Shown here piece after piece: positions 41,080 through 51,721 of a stretch of DNA of 64,000 nucleotides. Source of the DNA: Megalonaias nervosa (Eukaryota; Mollusca; Bivalvia; Unionida; Unionidae). The notes beneath the pieces were generated by a model. It had not been told where the DNA came from and did not search any database. It saw only the letters and a list, made by a program, of their open reading frames with translations. Each line of letters begins with the position of its first letter. Position 1 is the stretch's first letter. Position numbers and translations under genes: made by a program. The DNA is taken from NCBI GenBank assembly GCA_016617855.1, contig JAECUM010001877.1, positions 62,001 to 126,000 on the forward strand, written 5' to 3'.

Positions 41080-41496
41080 TTATATTTTTTCCTTTTCTGA
41101 TAGGCGTACACCAGCCAACTCTGCTAGTTTTTGATTCGCATCTTGATTTATTATTTTACTAACATTTGCAGGCATAACTTCTGTGCTGGGTAATTTTACT
41201 GGCTGAGGTTTTACTGGCTGAGGTTTTCGTCGTATTAATCGTGCTAGTCTATCCTTGATTGCCGAGAATGCTTTACCGGCAACATCGCCAACATCACCAA
41301 TACCTTTATCACGAACAACATCAATAGCTTTTATTCCCAGTTGCTTTGCAATCGGTATTGCTTTTGGGGCTATCCTTCTGAACAGACCCTGAATAACATC
41401 ACCGAGTCCATCTCCGTAGAACGCTGTATATGTAGGTAATCGCGAATTTATCATCCTGACCATGGTTGGTCCACGGTGAGCATTACGTATGATCAT
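41080..41496 (-). CDS. pVI-like protein, 138 aa, intact
   Basis: The N-terminal half has GDGLGDVIQGLFRRIAPKAI (Gly-rich start, then amphipathic helix), followed by LGIKAIDVVRDKGIGDVG. This 'GxGLGxVxxGLFRxIxP' pattern is characteristic of pVI-like or pX-like proteins next to the major capsid gene of Polintons, and matches the element A protein at 15,966. The C-terminal part has a Pro-rich linker with a repeated PQPVK and a helical tail (DANQKLAELAGVRL). It is expected to be a capsid-internal, membrane-active protein; that is inferred from family position. Confidence 0.6.
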   Translation of the reverse strand: MIIRNAHRGPTMVRMINSRLPTYTAFYGDGLGDVIQGLFRRIAPKAIPIAKQLGIKAIDVVRDKGIGDVGDVAGKAFSAIKDRLARLIRRKPQPVKPQPVKLPSTEVMPANVSKIINQDANQKLAELAGVRLSEKEKI

Positions 41497-41529
41497 CTTA
41501 TTTTCTTGTCACTGATCTAATTGTATACC

Positions 41530-42478
41530 TGATCAATCACTGCGGTAATCATCGGCGCTTTCATTGATGAGGGCTCGATAAACATTAATATCCATGATAC
41601 CGCCTGTAAATAATCTGTCAAATAGCAGCTGCTTCATTAATGACTTTTGGGGAATTATTACCGGCTCCTTTTCCTCCAATAAGGATTTCTAATCGTTCAA
41701 CATCAGCAAGGATGTTATCGGGACATTGAGTAATTTGACCACTTCCTGTGGTACCCGTACCAAGACCACTTCCAGATCTTTCTTCTTCCTCAATACAAGG
41801 TGGGCCGAATGACGATTTTTCTGTCAATCATATATCTCCGGGTAATGGTGCTCCTTTATCCTCTTCGACTTGTCTCTTAAAATTTGTAAATTCATCCTTA
41901 TATTTATCAGTGAATCTAGATATACCACGGGACTTTCGAAATATAAAAGCATCCCAATTTTTTTCTGAAACACTAACGGTGTCTGGATCTAATAATCTAT
42001 CACGATGTGGATATCTTGTTGCGACAACCGCTACAGCGTTTTCTCGAAGTATCCTACGACCCTTTTCGGTTAATCGAGCTGGTGGTTTTGGTCTTGGTTT
42101 TGGTTTTGGCGTAACAAGATTCGTTACATCATCCACCTCCTCACGAACTTTGTCAACGCTCTCAAGCACTTGTTGTATTTCTTCTTGTAATTTTGGCTGA
42201 ACCGCAGCTATTTCGACTGGAAGTTCTGGCAGAATCCTTTTTGTCTTTTTAGTTCTTTCTGCTATTTTTCCGGTTGCTTTATCGGTTTGCTCCAACGCGG
42301 GAAGAAGATCTTTGGTAGCCTTCGTAACCGGTTTAAATAATTGTTCTGCACCTTCTGCAAATTCCACTTGAGATTCCTCACGAGCTTGTAGTTGTTGCCT
42401 GACGGAATCACGGACGGGGATATATTTTTCAATTGCCTCTAGTCGCTGTCGAGCTAGTTTAGCTGTGTAAGATTCCAT
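41530..42478 (-). pseudogene. Coiled-coil virion-type protein, copy 1 of a tandem paralogue pair
   Basis: ATG 42,478 opens a helical protein (MESYTAKLARQRLEAIEKY), then a Lys/Glu-rich coiled coil and a Pro-rich KPKPRPKPPARL linker. A specific middle part follows with ENAVAVVATRYPHRD and NWDAFIFRKSRGIS. A TGA at 41,828 is in frame with a downstream stretch ending RLEILIGGKGAGNNSP, which continues in another frame as a helical tail to about 41,530. The first 110 residues and the tail match copy 2 (43,481-42,500), while the middle differs. The paralogues have no recognised function; the position upstream of capsid genes suggests a virion role. Confidence 0.55.
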
Positions 42479-42499
42479 TATTGATATAATAATGATTTA

Positions 42500-43481
42500 A
42501 TTATGCCACATCCAATACTCTTAATCACTGTGGTAATTTCATCAATGAAGGGTCGATAAACATTAATATCCATGATACCGCCTGTAAATAATCTCTGACA
42601 AATATCAGGTGCTTCATTAATGATTTCTGGGGAATTATTACCACCTCGTTTTCCGCCAATCAGAATTTCTAATCGTTTAACATCGGCAAGAGCGTTATTG
42701 GGACATGAGGTAATAAGACCACTCCCCCTGGTACCTATACCAATACCACTTCCAGTGGCGCCTGGTTCAGAATTTGAATCCAGCCATTATTTTACCTTAT
42801 CTGTTGTTTGGAGTGGTTGTCGTTGTTGTTATTGTTTTCGTTGTTGTAACTGTTTGAGATTATTTTTTATTCCATCATCAAATGTAATATATCTTGGATC
42901 ATTATTTCTGACCTGATCAGCTCCGTGGTGTATGCAAAATACCCATTTGTACCAGGTTTCACGACTTACATTATCATCAGCGTACTCGAGTTTTAGAAAT
43001 TGTTCCCTCTGATCAAAGCTGTGCACAGCAAGCGCAGGTAATCTTACCGTTTCAATATTTTTTATGAATGAAATATCTCTTTCGGTAAATTTATCATTCA
43101 CTTCAGTTCTGGCCCTTACTTGATTTGGTTTTAGTTCTGGTTCTGCTTGATTCTTTTGGTCAATACCTTCAAGTATTTCTCGCATTGGTTGAGTAGCAGC
43201 TATGTCACCTGAAACGTCTCTTAGAATCTTTCTTTGTTTTTTTTTTTTTAGTTCTCTCTGCTATTTTTCGAGTTGCTTTAGCTGTTGGCTCTAACCCGGG
43301 AAGAAGGCTTTTGGTAGCCTCTGTAACCGGTTTAAATAACTGTTCTGTTTCTTTGGCAAATTCTTCCTGAGACTCTTGACGCGCTTGTAATTTTTGTTTG
43401 ACAGAATCACGAACAGGGATATTTTTTTAATTGACTCTACTCTAGTGGCTGTCGAGCTGATCTAGCTGTATGAGATTCCAT
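42500..43481 (-). pseudogene. Coiled-coil virion-type protein, copy 2 with a different middle domain
   Basis: The gene starts near ATG 43,481 and shares with copy 1 the N-terminal helical region, partly in shifted frames (LFKPVTEATKSLLPG; a T-run near 43,250 interrupts). Its middle, in the intact frame 43,185-42,829, differs: FTERDISFIKNIETV, YADDNVSRETWYKWVF, NDPRYITFDDG. The tail again matches copy 1 (RLEILIGGKRGGNNSP). So copies 1 and 2 share both ends, but not the middle. It is the first gene after the right terminal repeat. Confidence 0.55.
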
Positions 43482-43502
43482 TACTGGTATAATAATGATT
43501 TA

Positions 43503-43798
43503 ATTAAGTCAAACCCACACAGCAGCAGAGAGGCTGAACGACAAAAAATGAGTGAGCGCGTCGCAAACAAACACACCTAAATGATGAAAAAAGAAAAATA
43601 CGTCATTGATGGAGTAACAAAAACGAGCTAACCCGGATGATTTCGTTGTTGCGGTCTGTTTCCCCGTTGTATGGAAATATGTTCGGTTAGAGGTTTCGGT
43701 TTGACGTTGTTGACTTTTGTTCTTAGCTTTTATAGTAACCCTTAATTTTGCGAACGGACGCTCCTAAAACCTTTGTAGGGTTCAGCCTCTCTTCTGCT
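43503..43798 (-). repeat. Right terminal inverted repeat of element B, bounded by a palindromic pair
   Basis: AGCAGCAGAGAGGCTGAAC at 43,504 is mirrored by GTTCAGCCTCTCTTCTGCT at 43,780-43,798. Read inverted, the interior resembles the left terminus (27,962-28,200) in several blocks. Confidence 0.75.
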
Positions 43799-44099
43799 TA
43801 TACCGACAAGTAGCAAACTAACCAATCAGAAAGTTACTTACCACTTGTCATATAATAGAACAACTCAGCATAAGCAATACTCAGGGTACTTCATTTTTCA
43901 GAGTGGACAAAACTCGAACAGGTAATCCTGGTTCAAGGTTGCCTAATTGGCTAAATATGCGTAAAATGAGAATAACACAATAATTGTAACCGATGACTTT
44001 ATTTCACTCATCAATGAACATTAATTACATAAAATAATAAAATACCCGCTTCTGCCTAATTAAAACATGAGTATATAAAATTATAAAATATATGATCCT
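43799..44099. other. Flank between element B and the third polymerase
   Basis: About 300 bases with no recognised gene; probably 3' flank of the polymerase remnant. Confidence 0.5.
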
Positions 44100-47000
44100 G
44101 CTACACTTTTCCATCAGGAGATAGTGCTCGCATAGAAGTGTTGTAATTCCATGAGCAGCGATTAATTCATCGTGTCTAGCGGATGCAATCAAGTCTTGTT
44201 AATACTATGCCCATCCATTTGGTGACAGTAACTTGAAATGGCTCTCATCTGGTAACGAAACTTTTTCGTGCTTAAGACACTTCAATTACATGTTGCATCA
44301 AAGGTACTTTTTTTGCAATAGATTTTGAAACTCCTCTAGCCTTTCGTACTTACACAGCATCCGCTCTTAGGATGTTGTACAAGATTCGGCGAAGTCCAAC
44401 AAACTACGTAGTCTGTGCTACATTGCAATCAATCTTAAATTTTCCAAGAAACATATTGTTCGCAATGCTACTGAGTGGCTGTTGACGCTGATAATGCTCG
44501 TGTCACAGAGGTATTTTCAACCATGTCGTGTTGATCGCGCGTTTTTATGTGAGACAACAGGTTGTCACGTCTGTGTGTAATTTGATCGGCTTATCTGAAA
44601 AGCGCTTGGTTTTGTGCATATCATACATAGTATACGTTCATACCTAGTTTTGTATACTGCTGGAGGATTCAGTAATGGATCTCGTATATTATTTTTTAAT
44701 CGTCAGGTATGAAACTAGCTTCATACCACCTCAAACACTAGTAAACTTGCTCTCAAATTTGTTAAATGGAATTGCGTTGGTACTCGCTCAGCCAATCCTC
44801 TTGAGCTAAAAGTTTTCAAGAGCAAGCGGATAGTTGCTGTGCGGGTCATACATATATTCAAGGTTTCGAGATCGAGGCTGAAATGAAGCTATTTTCCGGA
44901 TCCGGTACAATAGATTCAAGATGGGTTTGAGTCAATGGCTCAGTCCACATATATGGACCAGCTGGCAGTCTCTGCATCATTGCCTTGTCATAGAGAATTC
45001 TTATTTTTAATTTACTGTTTCAGCTGTTTAGTATTTCGCTGTCATGGTCTAATCCACGCGCGGCGCACATGGAGCTTTTTGCTTTTTGGATAACGGCAGG
45101 TTACCGTAGAAATTACTCCACATAGATCTTTTTGGAAAAAAAACAACAACCCAGATGTTTACTAGCTGATCGAGCTTCAACACCAGTCTTATTGGAGAGG
45201 GTCTCACGTCATGACACACGATCAATAATTGTTGGTGGGTCCAGACTGTATTTTTGAGTGATGTGCCTCGGAACGCTTCAAATATATCAGTAAGCAGTAG
45301 CACATCAGTTCGCAGGTATAGTGCAATAATCTGCAAGAGTTTTGCATCCAAATGCATTACAAACGTTTTGTGGGTCGCATAATCTTTCTCAAATTGGCTT
45401 AGCTGCTGTAGAATGTGTTACGTAATTAAATTGCTTGTGTGTTAGTTTTAAAATTCTTTTTTATCTTATTTTTGTTTCATTACATTTTATTGTAATGAAT
45501 ATTTTTATCGGATTCAAAATTCTTTTTCAGTAATTCGATATTTTCTTTTAGCAAATGTTATTTATTTAAGACGTAAAAGTGTTACATGAGAATTATTTTT
45601 AGTTAACCTAGTTCGTCTTGGGCTGGCAAGAACGCACACAGGCAGTTAAAATGATTGGTCAGTATCAGGGCTATACTTTCCTTGCGTGATCACCATGTGT
45701 AAACAACGCTATTTAATTATTGGTTTTTAAGTGGGGCTACACTGGCGTACGTGATGGATTTCTTGTAGTAAGAGACCACATGACCCATCTCGCGAGACTT
45801 GAAATGATGTTTTTGGGGTTTAAATATGCATTCTTAATATTCTTCTGGCAGAGTCGTTTTAATATCTTGAAGGAACAAGGTGTTTCTTTTTATTTGTTGC
45901 CAGATTGTTTGTTTTTCATCTGATTTTTGAATTTAATAATTTATTCTCCTGGAAACTCAACAAGTTGACTTTTTTTTATAAAAAATTCTGAAAGATATTC
46001 ATGGAAATTTATTCTGGAAATTATTAGGAAACAAAAACTGTGATTCAATTGAGGAATTGTTGATATTCGTACATTGGACCACATCTGACGTCATCGCCTT
46101 CCATATTTGTGTGTCGTCGAGATTCGAACTTGGATTCTAATAGAACTATTTAGTGATAGGACTTGTGTTTTCATTCTTAGGATCGAATTTTGGATTATAT
46201 TCACAAACTGTAAGTCCTATTTACCAATTTTTACATTGTTTTCTAGGGAAATAAATTATTTTATTAAAATATACAAAGTTTGTTGACTTCACTCCTTTCT
46301 TCTGTTACATTTGTACGAGCCTACACGTAACAAATGACTGTTGGTGGAAACTGGCAGCTGCTCATATATTCATATGGACAGGAGAACTTTCGAAGTAAAA
46401 GGTTTAGGTTGATAGCTACGCCTGCTGCGAACCTTGATGAACTGTTAAACTTCTCCCCACTGTCATTGGCCAAACATTCAGCCAATTTATCAACTTTCCC
46501 AGTCATAAGCTGTAGACTTCCAGGAAACTATATTTGTTTGAGTGAAAACGTCATGCATTTTTCCATGTTGCGTAGAATGGCTTTAAAGCCCCACTCGATG
46601 CATTTCATATCGTCGGCATGATTAGGTGCCTATCATACCTACAGAAGTTTTGTAGCACAGTAGGAACCTTTCTGCCTTGTGGGCTGATATGCAGCTTTAT
46701 GCTGCAGTATTTTGTGGTCCCCACTAAGGTACTTTACATAAATTTGACAGTTCTAAATTACATTGTCCGCAATGAGTTCTCCACATGAAACATGACATTT
46801 ATCTGCATTGTTTAAATTGATCGCTTCCCATTTTCCGCATTATTAATAGTTTGTTTTGAAAGTTTTTTTTTTAAATAATCTCTGAATTCATGCTCTAGGC
46901 TGTGAATAAAAGCAGTTACTGCATTTTCATCGAATATGTTAGAAAATCTACATCTGTCCTGATCAAAGATTTTCCGCGCGCGTCAAACGTCATTATTGTG

Positions 47001-47640
47001 CTCGGTTAGAAGTTTCTGTGGAAGGCATGGACCACTCAGTACCTTGAAAATTGCATAGATGATATTTTGAAAAGGAATTTGCTGATAGTTGTTCTGAAAT
47101 GATAGATCTTCGTCTTGCTTCCTTGATCAGGCTAGGTCACGTGTTGTAGCTTTTCATCTGTACTACAACAGTCCCTAATTTGACCTTTCAGTAGGTCTTC
47201 TACGTTGAACTTTTGGAAGTAACGTCGGCAAGCATGTTTCTTTCCTTCAAACTTGTTGTGTTTGTATGCCATTCGGTCAATGTTTTTTTTTTTTTTTTTA
47301 AATTCACACACAGAGATTAGTGTTGGCGTCTACACTGTCTTTTCACCGATTTATACTTAGCAGGTCCAAGCTTTTTTCTTTCTTTAAATGCTTTTGTACT
47401 TAACGGCAGTGGGTTTATGCATCGTTGCCAACCCAAATTGTTAGCTGTAATATCAGGGTTATTGAATTGATACTTATCAATTCCTGAAGTCTTTAATTGA
47501 ATGTCGATTCCATCAAAGTTGTGCTCAGTAAGGTGTTTGCGATAATTTCTTGGCGACAAGGACGTTTGACCTGGACTCCAGCGCTTTAAATGATCAATCA
47601 TATCTCGTGTACTGTTTCTGGGGGTTGGGATTGAGAGTTT
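44100..47640 (-). pseudogene. polB: Third family-B DNA polymerase, strongly decayed, split by solo LTR
   Basis: On the - strand, from right to left, I recognise an N-terminal segment in 47,601-47,317 (IDIQLKTSGIDKYQFNNPDI, then NLGWQRCINPLPLS), helical parts with NLLLRKFSCPYEYM near 46,400, then, beyond the LTR, LLQIIALYLRTDVLLLTDIF (45,357-45,049), PLALENF near 44,830 and HGITTLLCEHYL close to 44,130. These short motifs in this order fit the family-B polymerases of another Polinton lineage, different from A and B. Frameshifts and stops are frequent. No catalytic palm is open. Assignment rests on scattered motifs. Confidence 0.6.
45416..46332 (+). repeat. Solo LTR of the gypsy family, target duplication AATG
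   Basis: It starts TGTTACGTAATTAAATTG and ends TACACGTAACA, and is flanked by AATG on both sides (45,412-45,415; 46,333-46,336). It splits the third polymerase remnant. Confidence 0.92.
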
Positions 47641-48174
47641 AGGTTCTCTACTTCTTTGCGATGGAATATATTTTGAAGTTTGCTCAGTTTATCTCAATTG
47701 AACTGGAACAAATTTTGTAACAACTAGTTGATTATAAAATTTTACCTGTGCTCCTCTAAACCATTTTATTGTTACTAATTCCATTTTTGTGCAATATATT
47801 TAATTGGATATTATGTTCTCAAAATGTACTTGTATGCGATTCTTTACTTTGTATCCAATCAGCCGCAAATGTCTAAGTATTTGTTGTGGGTCTTTGTCAA
47901 TTATATAGCCTATCAGCTTCACATCTTTTAGTGCAAAATTCTGGACTAAAACATCAGCTATAAATCAGTACACTGTTAAATACCTCCTTGTCTTTTCTTC
48001 TACTGTCTTTAGGTTACAAGCTGGGATTGCTCTTCCGCATTTGCTACCATTGCCAGCATGGTAATACAGCACATTCCTTTCTATTCTTCACGGTGAGTAG
48101 GCTACATTACAATGTCACACGGTTTTCTCCACAAGCTGCTTTCTTTCCCAGATTCATCCACTCCAATTTGTTGG
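47641..48174. other. Non-coding stretch
   Basis: AT-rich sequence without recognisable coding or structural features. Confidence 0.6.
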
Positions 48175-49420
48175 CTAGTCATACCTTCTGGCACATAAGT
48201 CATACCTTCTGGCCCATATGTATTTAGTCATACCTTCTGGCCCATAAGCATGTATTCATTCCTTCTGACAATAAGTGATTACCTTCTGGTCCATAAATAT
48301 TTAGTCATGCATTCTGGTCCATATGTACCTAGTCATACCTTTTGGCCTATAAGTACTTAGTTATACCTTCTGGTTCACAAGTAGTCATACCTTCTGGTTT
48401 ATAAGAATATTTAGCCATAACTTGTGGTTCATAAGTACTTAGTCATACCTTCTGGCCCATAAGTACTTAGTCATACCTTCTGATCCATAGGTACATAGTA
48501 ATACCTTTTGGCCCATAAGTCATACCTTCTGATCCGTAAGTATTTAGTCATACCTTTTGATCCATAAGTACTTAGTGATACCTTCAGGCCCATAAGTACT
48601 TAGTCATACCTTCTGATCCGTAAGTACTTAGTCATACCTTCTACTCCATATGTACGTAGCCGTACATTCTGGCCCATAAATGTTTAGCCATACCTTCTGG
48701 CCCATAAGAACATAATCATACCTTCTGGCCCATAAATACTTAGTCATACCTTCTGGCCCATAAGTATTTAGTCATACTTTCTGGCCCATAAGTACTTAGT
48801 CATTCCTTCAGCTTAATAAGTATTTGCCATCACTTCTGGTCCATAAAATACTTCTGGTCGATAAGTACATAGTCACTGCATCCGGTCCATAAGTCATACG
48901 TTCTGCCCGTAAGTACTCACTCATACCTTCTGGTTAATAGGTACTTAGTCATACTTAGTCATACCTTCAGGCCCATAAGTGCTTAGTCATTCCTTGTGGG
49001 CCATAACAACCTAGTCATATCTTATGGTCCATAAGTCATACTTCTGGTTCATAGGTACTTAGTCATACCTTCTGGTCCATAAGTATGAAGTTACACTTTC
49101 TGGCCCACAAGTCATAACTTCTGGCCCATAAATACTTAGTCTTTCTTTTGGCCTAAAAGTATTTAGTCATACCTTCTGGCTTATATGTACTTAGTCATTC
49201 CCTCTAACCCATAAATACGAAGTCAGTTCTTTTGGCCCATATTATTTAATCATACATTCTGGCCTGTAAGTACTTAGTCGTACCTTCTGGCCCATAAATA
49301 CTTAGTCATTTCTTCTGGCCCATAAGTACTTAATCATACCTTCTGGCCCATAAGTATTTTGTCATACCTTCTGGCCCTGAAGTACTTAGTTATTCCTTCG
49401 GGCCTATGAATATTTTGTTT
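48175..49420 (+). repeat. Minisatellite, 28-bp unit, about 40 copies
   Basis: The unit is TTAGTCATACCTTCTGG followed by CCCATAAGTAC, repeated head to tail with many substitutions and short indels. It is neither coding nor palindromic. Confidence 0.9.
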
Positions 49421-50048
49421 TCAAAATTGCAAATTAAATTTATGCATATACACTGTAAAGCCTGTCTCCAGGCTTTGATAATGAGGGTAATTATTAAATT
49501 AGAAAGTAAAAATTGTTAACATGTAGCTTAATGTAATGTGTGGACGTAACATACCGATGAATGGACTGACAAGCATGTACACAGATGCTAAAGTGGTCAC
49601 TGTGTTGAGCTTTTGCCAAGATGGGCTTGACAAAACTAAATTGAGGCAAAATTATTGACTGTGTAATTGCAATTATTGCTAGTGCAATACTAAAGGTCTG
49701 ACTTTCTAGTTGTTTAGAATAAATTTAGAAACAAGTAAACAATTTTATCACGTATGGAGGAAAGCAAGAAAGAAAAACTTCTTACACTTTTCATGTATCT
49801 CATTAGTTGAAGATTTCTGCTGTAAAGTGGGCATCTTCCTGACAAATCTGCTGTGCATTGGAAAGATATACAGAAAAATAGCACTGTATATGCTAGAGTA
49901 TGGTCAATCCATGGTTGGAGAATAAACAATAGTAGATCCCCATTGCTGATACTTTGTACGTGCTGCATGCAGCAGTATGTGAAAAAAAAAATGACTATTT
50001 CATGATTGCCAAGACTAAAACCATATTCTGCACATGGGATGAAAACCC

Positions 50049-50121
<73 letters not shown>

Positions 50122-50739
50122 CAAAGGTGTTTTCATGCACACATTATCATGAAAACGAGAAATCAGTATTGGAGAAGAGACAGTAAATCTATTTTCTTTC
50201 AGAAAGCCCTTACATGGTAACAGGGCATCCCAGTCCACCACTTTGGAGTTATCCCTGCACAGACCAGGAGAGGCTGAGGTACTCTGTTTTCAAGGATCTG
50301 TGGGGAAAAGGGTATTTTATCACTTCTGGAAGCAAATTTGGTGGAGACTTCCTTGTCTATCCAGGCAATCAGTTTTCTTCATGGTCATCGGTCTCATGAT
50401 GTACAATAAAGTACATTTTAATTGGACATTTGTATAAAAGAGGTTAAGACTGCAGATGGACTGTCAAAGATAGAAAGACATGTCCTTTTTATTTATCAAT
50501 TTTAAATATGTAATGTAATTTGGTCAGTTATCTCTGTAAATAAATTCTAAATGTAATAACTTATTGTTGCTGTTTGCCATTAAAAATGTTACATCTAAAA
50601 AATATCCATAGTTCAATTACTTCCCGTGCATATTCTGTTCAGGTATGACTACACTTTATGAAAATAGCAGCACAATAATTCATTGTCAGAAATGACTCCA
50701 CTTTCTGAGAAATAGCAGCACCATACATTCACTATTTAG
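49421..50739. other. Non-coding stretch with a (TA)n microsatellite
   Basis: A TA run of about 32 units lies at 50,053-50,117. Frames crossing it encode only alternating Tyr-Ile. No gene seen. Confidence 0.7.
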
Positions 50740-50994
50740 AACATTTTGAAATCGTCCAGGTTCAAATGTATCTAGACATATTTATGTAGTAATCTGTTCA
50801 TATTTATCTAGACATACTTCATGCAGTAATCTATCACGTCCAGATTTATCTAGATATACTTAGTGGAATCATTCAAGTCAAGATTTATCTACACATTCCA
50901 TGCAATCATTCAAGTCCAGGTTTATCTAGACATTCTCTGCACTCATTCAAGTCCAGGTTTACCTAGACATATTTTCTGAAGTCATTCAAATCCA
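50740..50994 (+). repeat. Degenerate tandem repeat, about 35-bp unit
   Basis: Units share AAGTCCAGGTTTATCTAGACAT and vary in spacing. Confidence 0.75.
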
Positions 50995-51721
50995 GATCTA
51001 TCGAGATAAACTTTCTGCAGTAATCTATCAAGTTCAGATTTATCTAGGGATACTTTCTGCAATCAAAATTATATTGTAAGCAATAAATGATATCACTGCA
51101 CATCACTTTGTTTACATACATCGTTCTTGTATATGTTATCTCAGTAAGCCAGTGAAACGGTACATGTTGACAAGAAACTTGACATGAATTATTAATCATA
51201 GCCAATGAAATATACATGTTGAATAGAAACATTACATCATTGCATAATCACGGCCAATGAAACTGTTCATGCTGACAAGAAACGTGACATTATTTCATAA
51301 TCGCAGCTAATGAAACTCTAGGTTGTTGACAAGAAACCTGATATCATTTCATAATCACACCCAATGAAACCGTACATGTTGACAAGAAACATTACATCAT
51401 TTCATAATCACAGCCAATGAACTGTACATGTTGACAAGAATGTGACATCCATTTCATAATTACAGCTAATGAAACTCTAGTTTGTTGACAAGAAACATGA
51501 TATCATTTCATAATCTCAGCCAGTGAAACTGTACATGTTGATGAGAAACATGACATCCATTTCATAATTACTTCACTTTATCTCATCAGCCAATGTAATG
51601 TGAACAAAGTGATGTGCAGTGATATCATTTATTGCTTACAATATAATTTTGATTGCAGAAAGTATCCCTAGATAAATCTGAACTTGATAGATTACTGCAG
51701 AAAGTATATCTCGATAGATCA
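50995..51721. repeat. Long inverted repeat, 118-bp arms, with a tandem array between them
   Basis: 50,995-51,112 and 51,604-51,721 are nearly perfect reverse complements (for example CTGCAATCAAAATTATATTG against CAATATAATTTTGATTGCAG). The loop contains about nine units of a 53-bp repeat with AATGAAACTGTACATGTTGAC and ATTTCATAATCACAG. The outer part of the arms belongs to the TTTATCTAG minisatellite. Confidence 0.9.

Larger units (their letters stand above)
27962..43798. mobile_element. Element B: near full-length Polinton/Maverick-like element, about 15.8 kb
   Basis: The left end reads AGCAGCAGAGAGGGTG and the right end, inverted, AGCAGAAGAGAGGCTG. The terminal 240-295 bases on each side are related in inverse orientation. 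Inside lie ATPase, integrase, polymerase, protease, minor and major capsid genes: the full Polinton set, plus a fibre, a phospholipase-like gene and HNH endonucleases. Length and AG...CT ends fit Polintons. A target duplication is not clean: TTATAC occurs on both sides but offset by four bases on the left. Breaks in most large genes make the copy inactive, but long stretches remain open. Confidence 0.85.

Noticed and set aside
27952..43803. TTATAC as a 6-bp target duplication of element B
   Set aside because: It occurs on both flanks, but on the left it is four bases away from the element end and in a TA-rich simple repeat; chance is likely.
48175..49420. Regular repeats as a CRISPR array
   Set aside because: Units are directly adjacent with no unique spacers, in an animal genome; it is a minisatellite.
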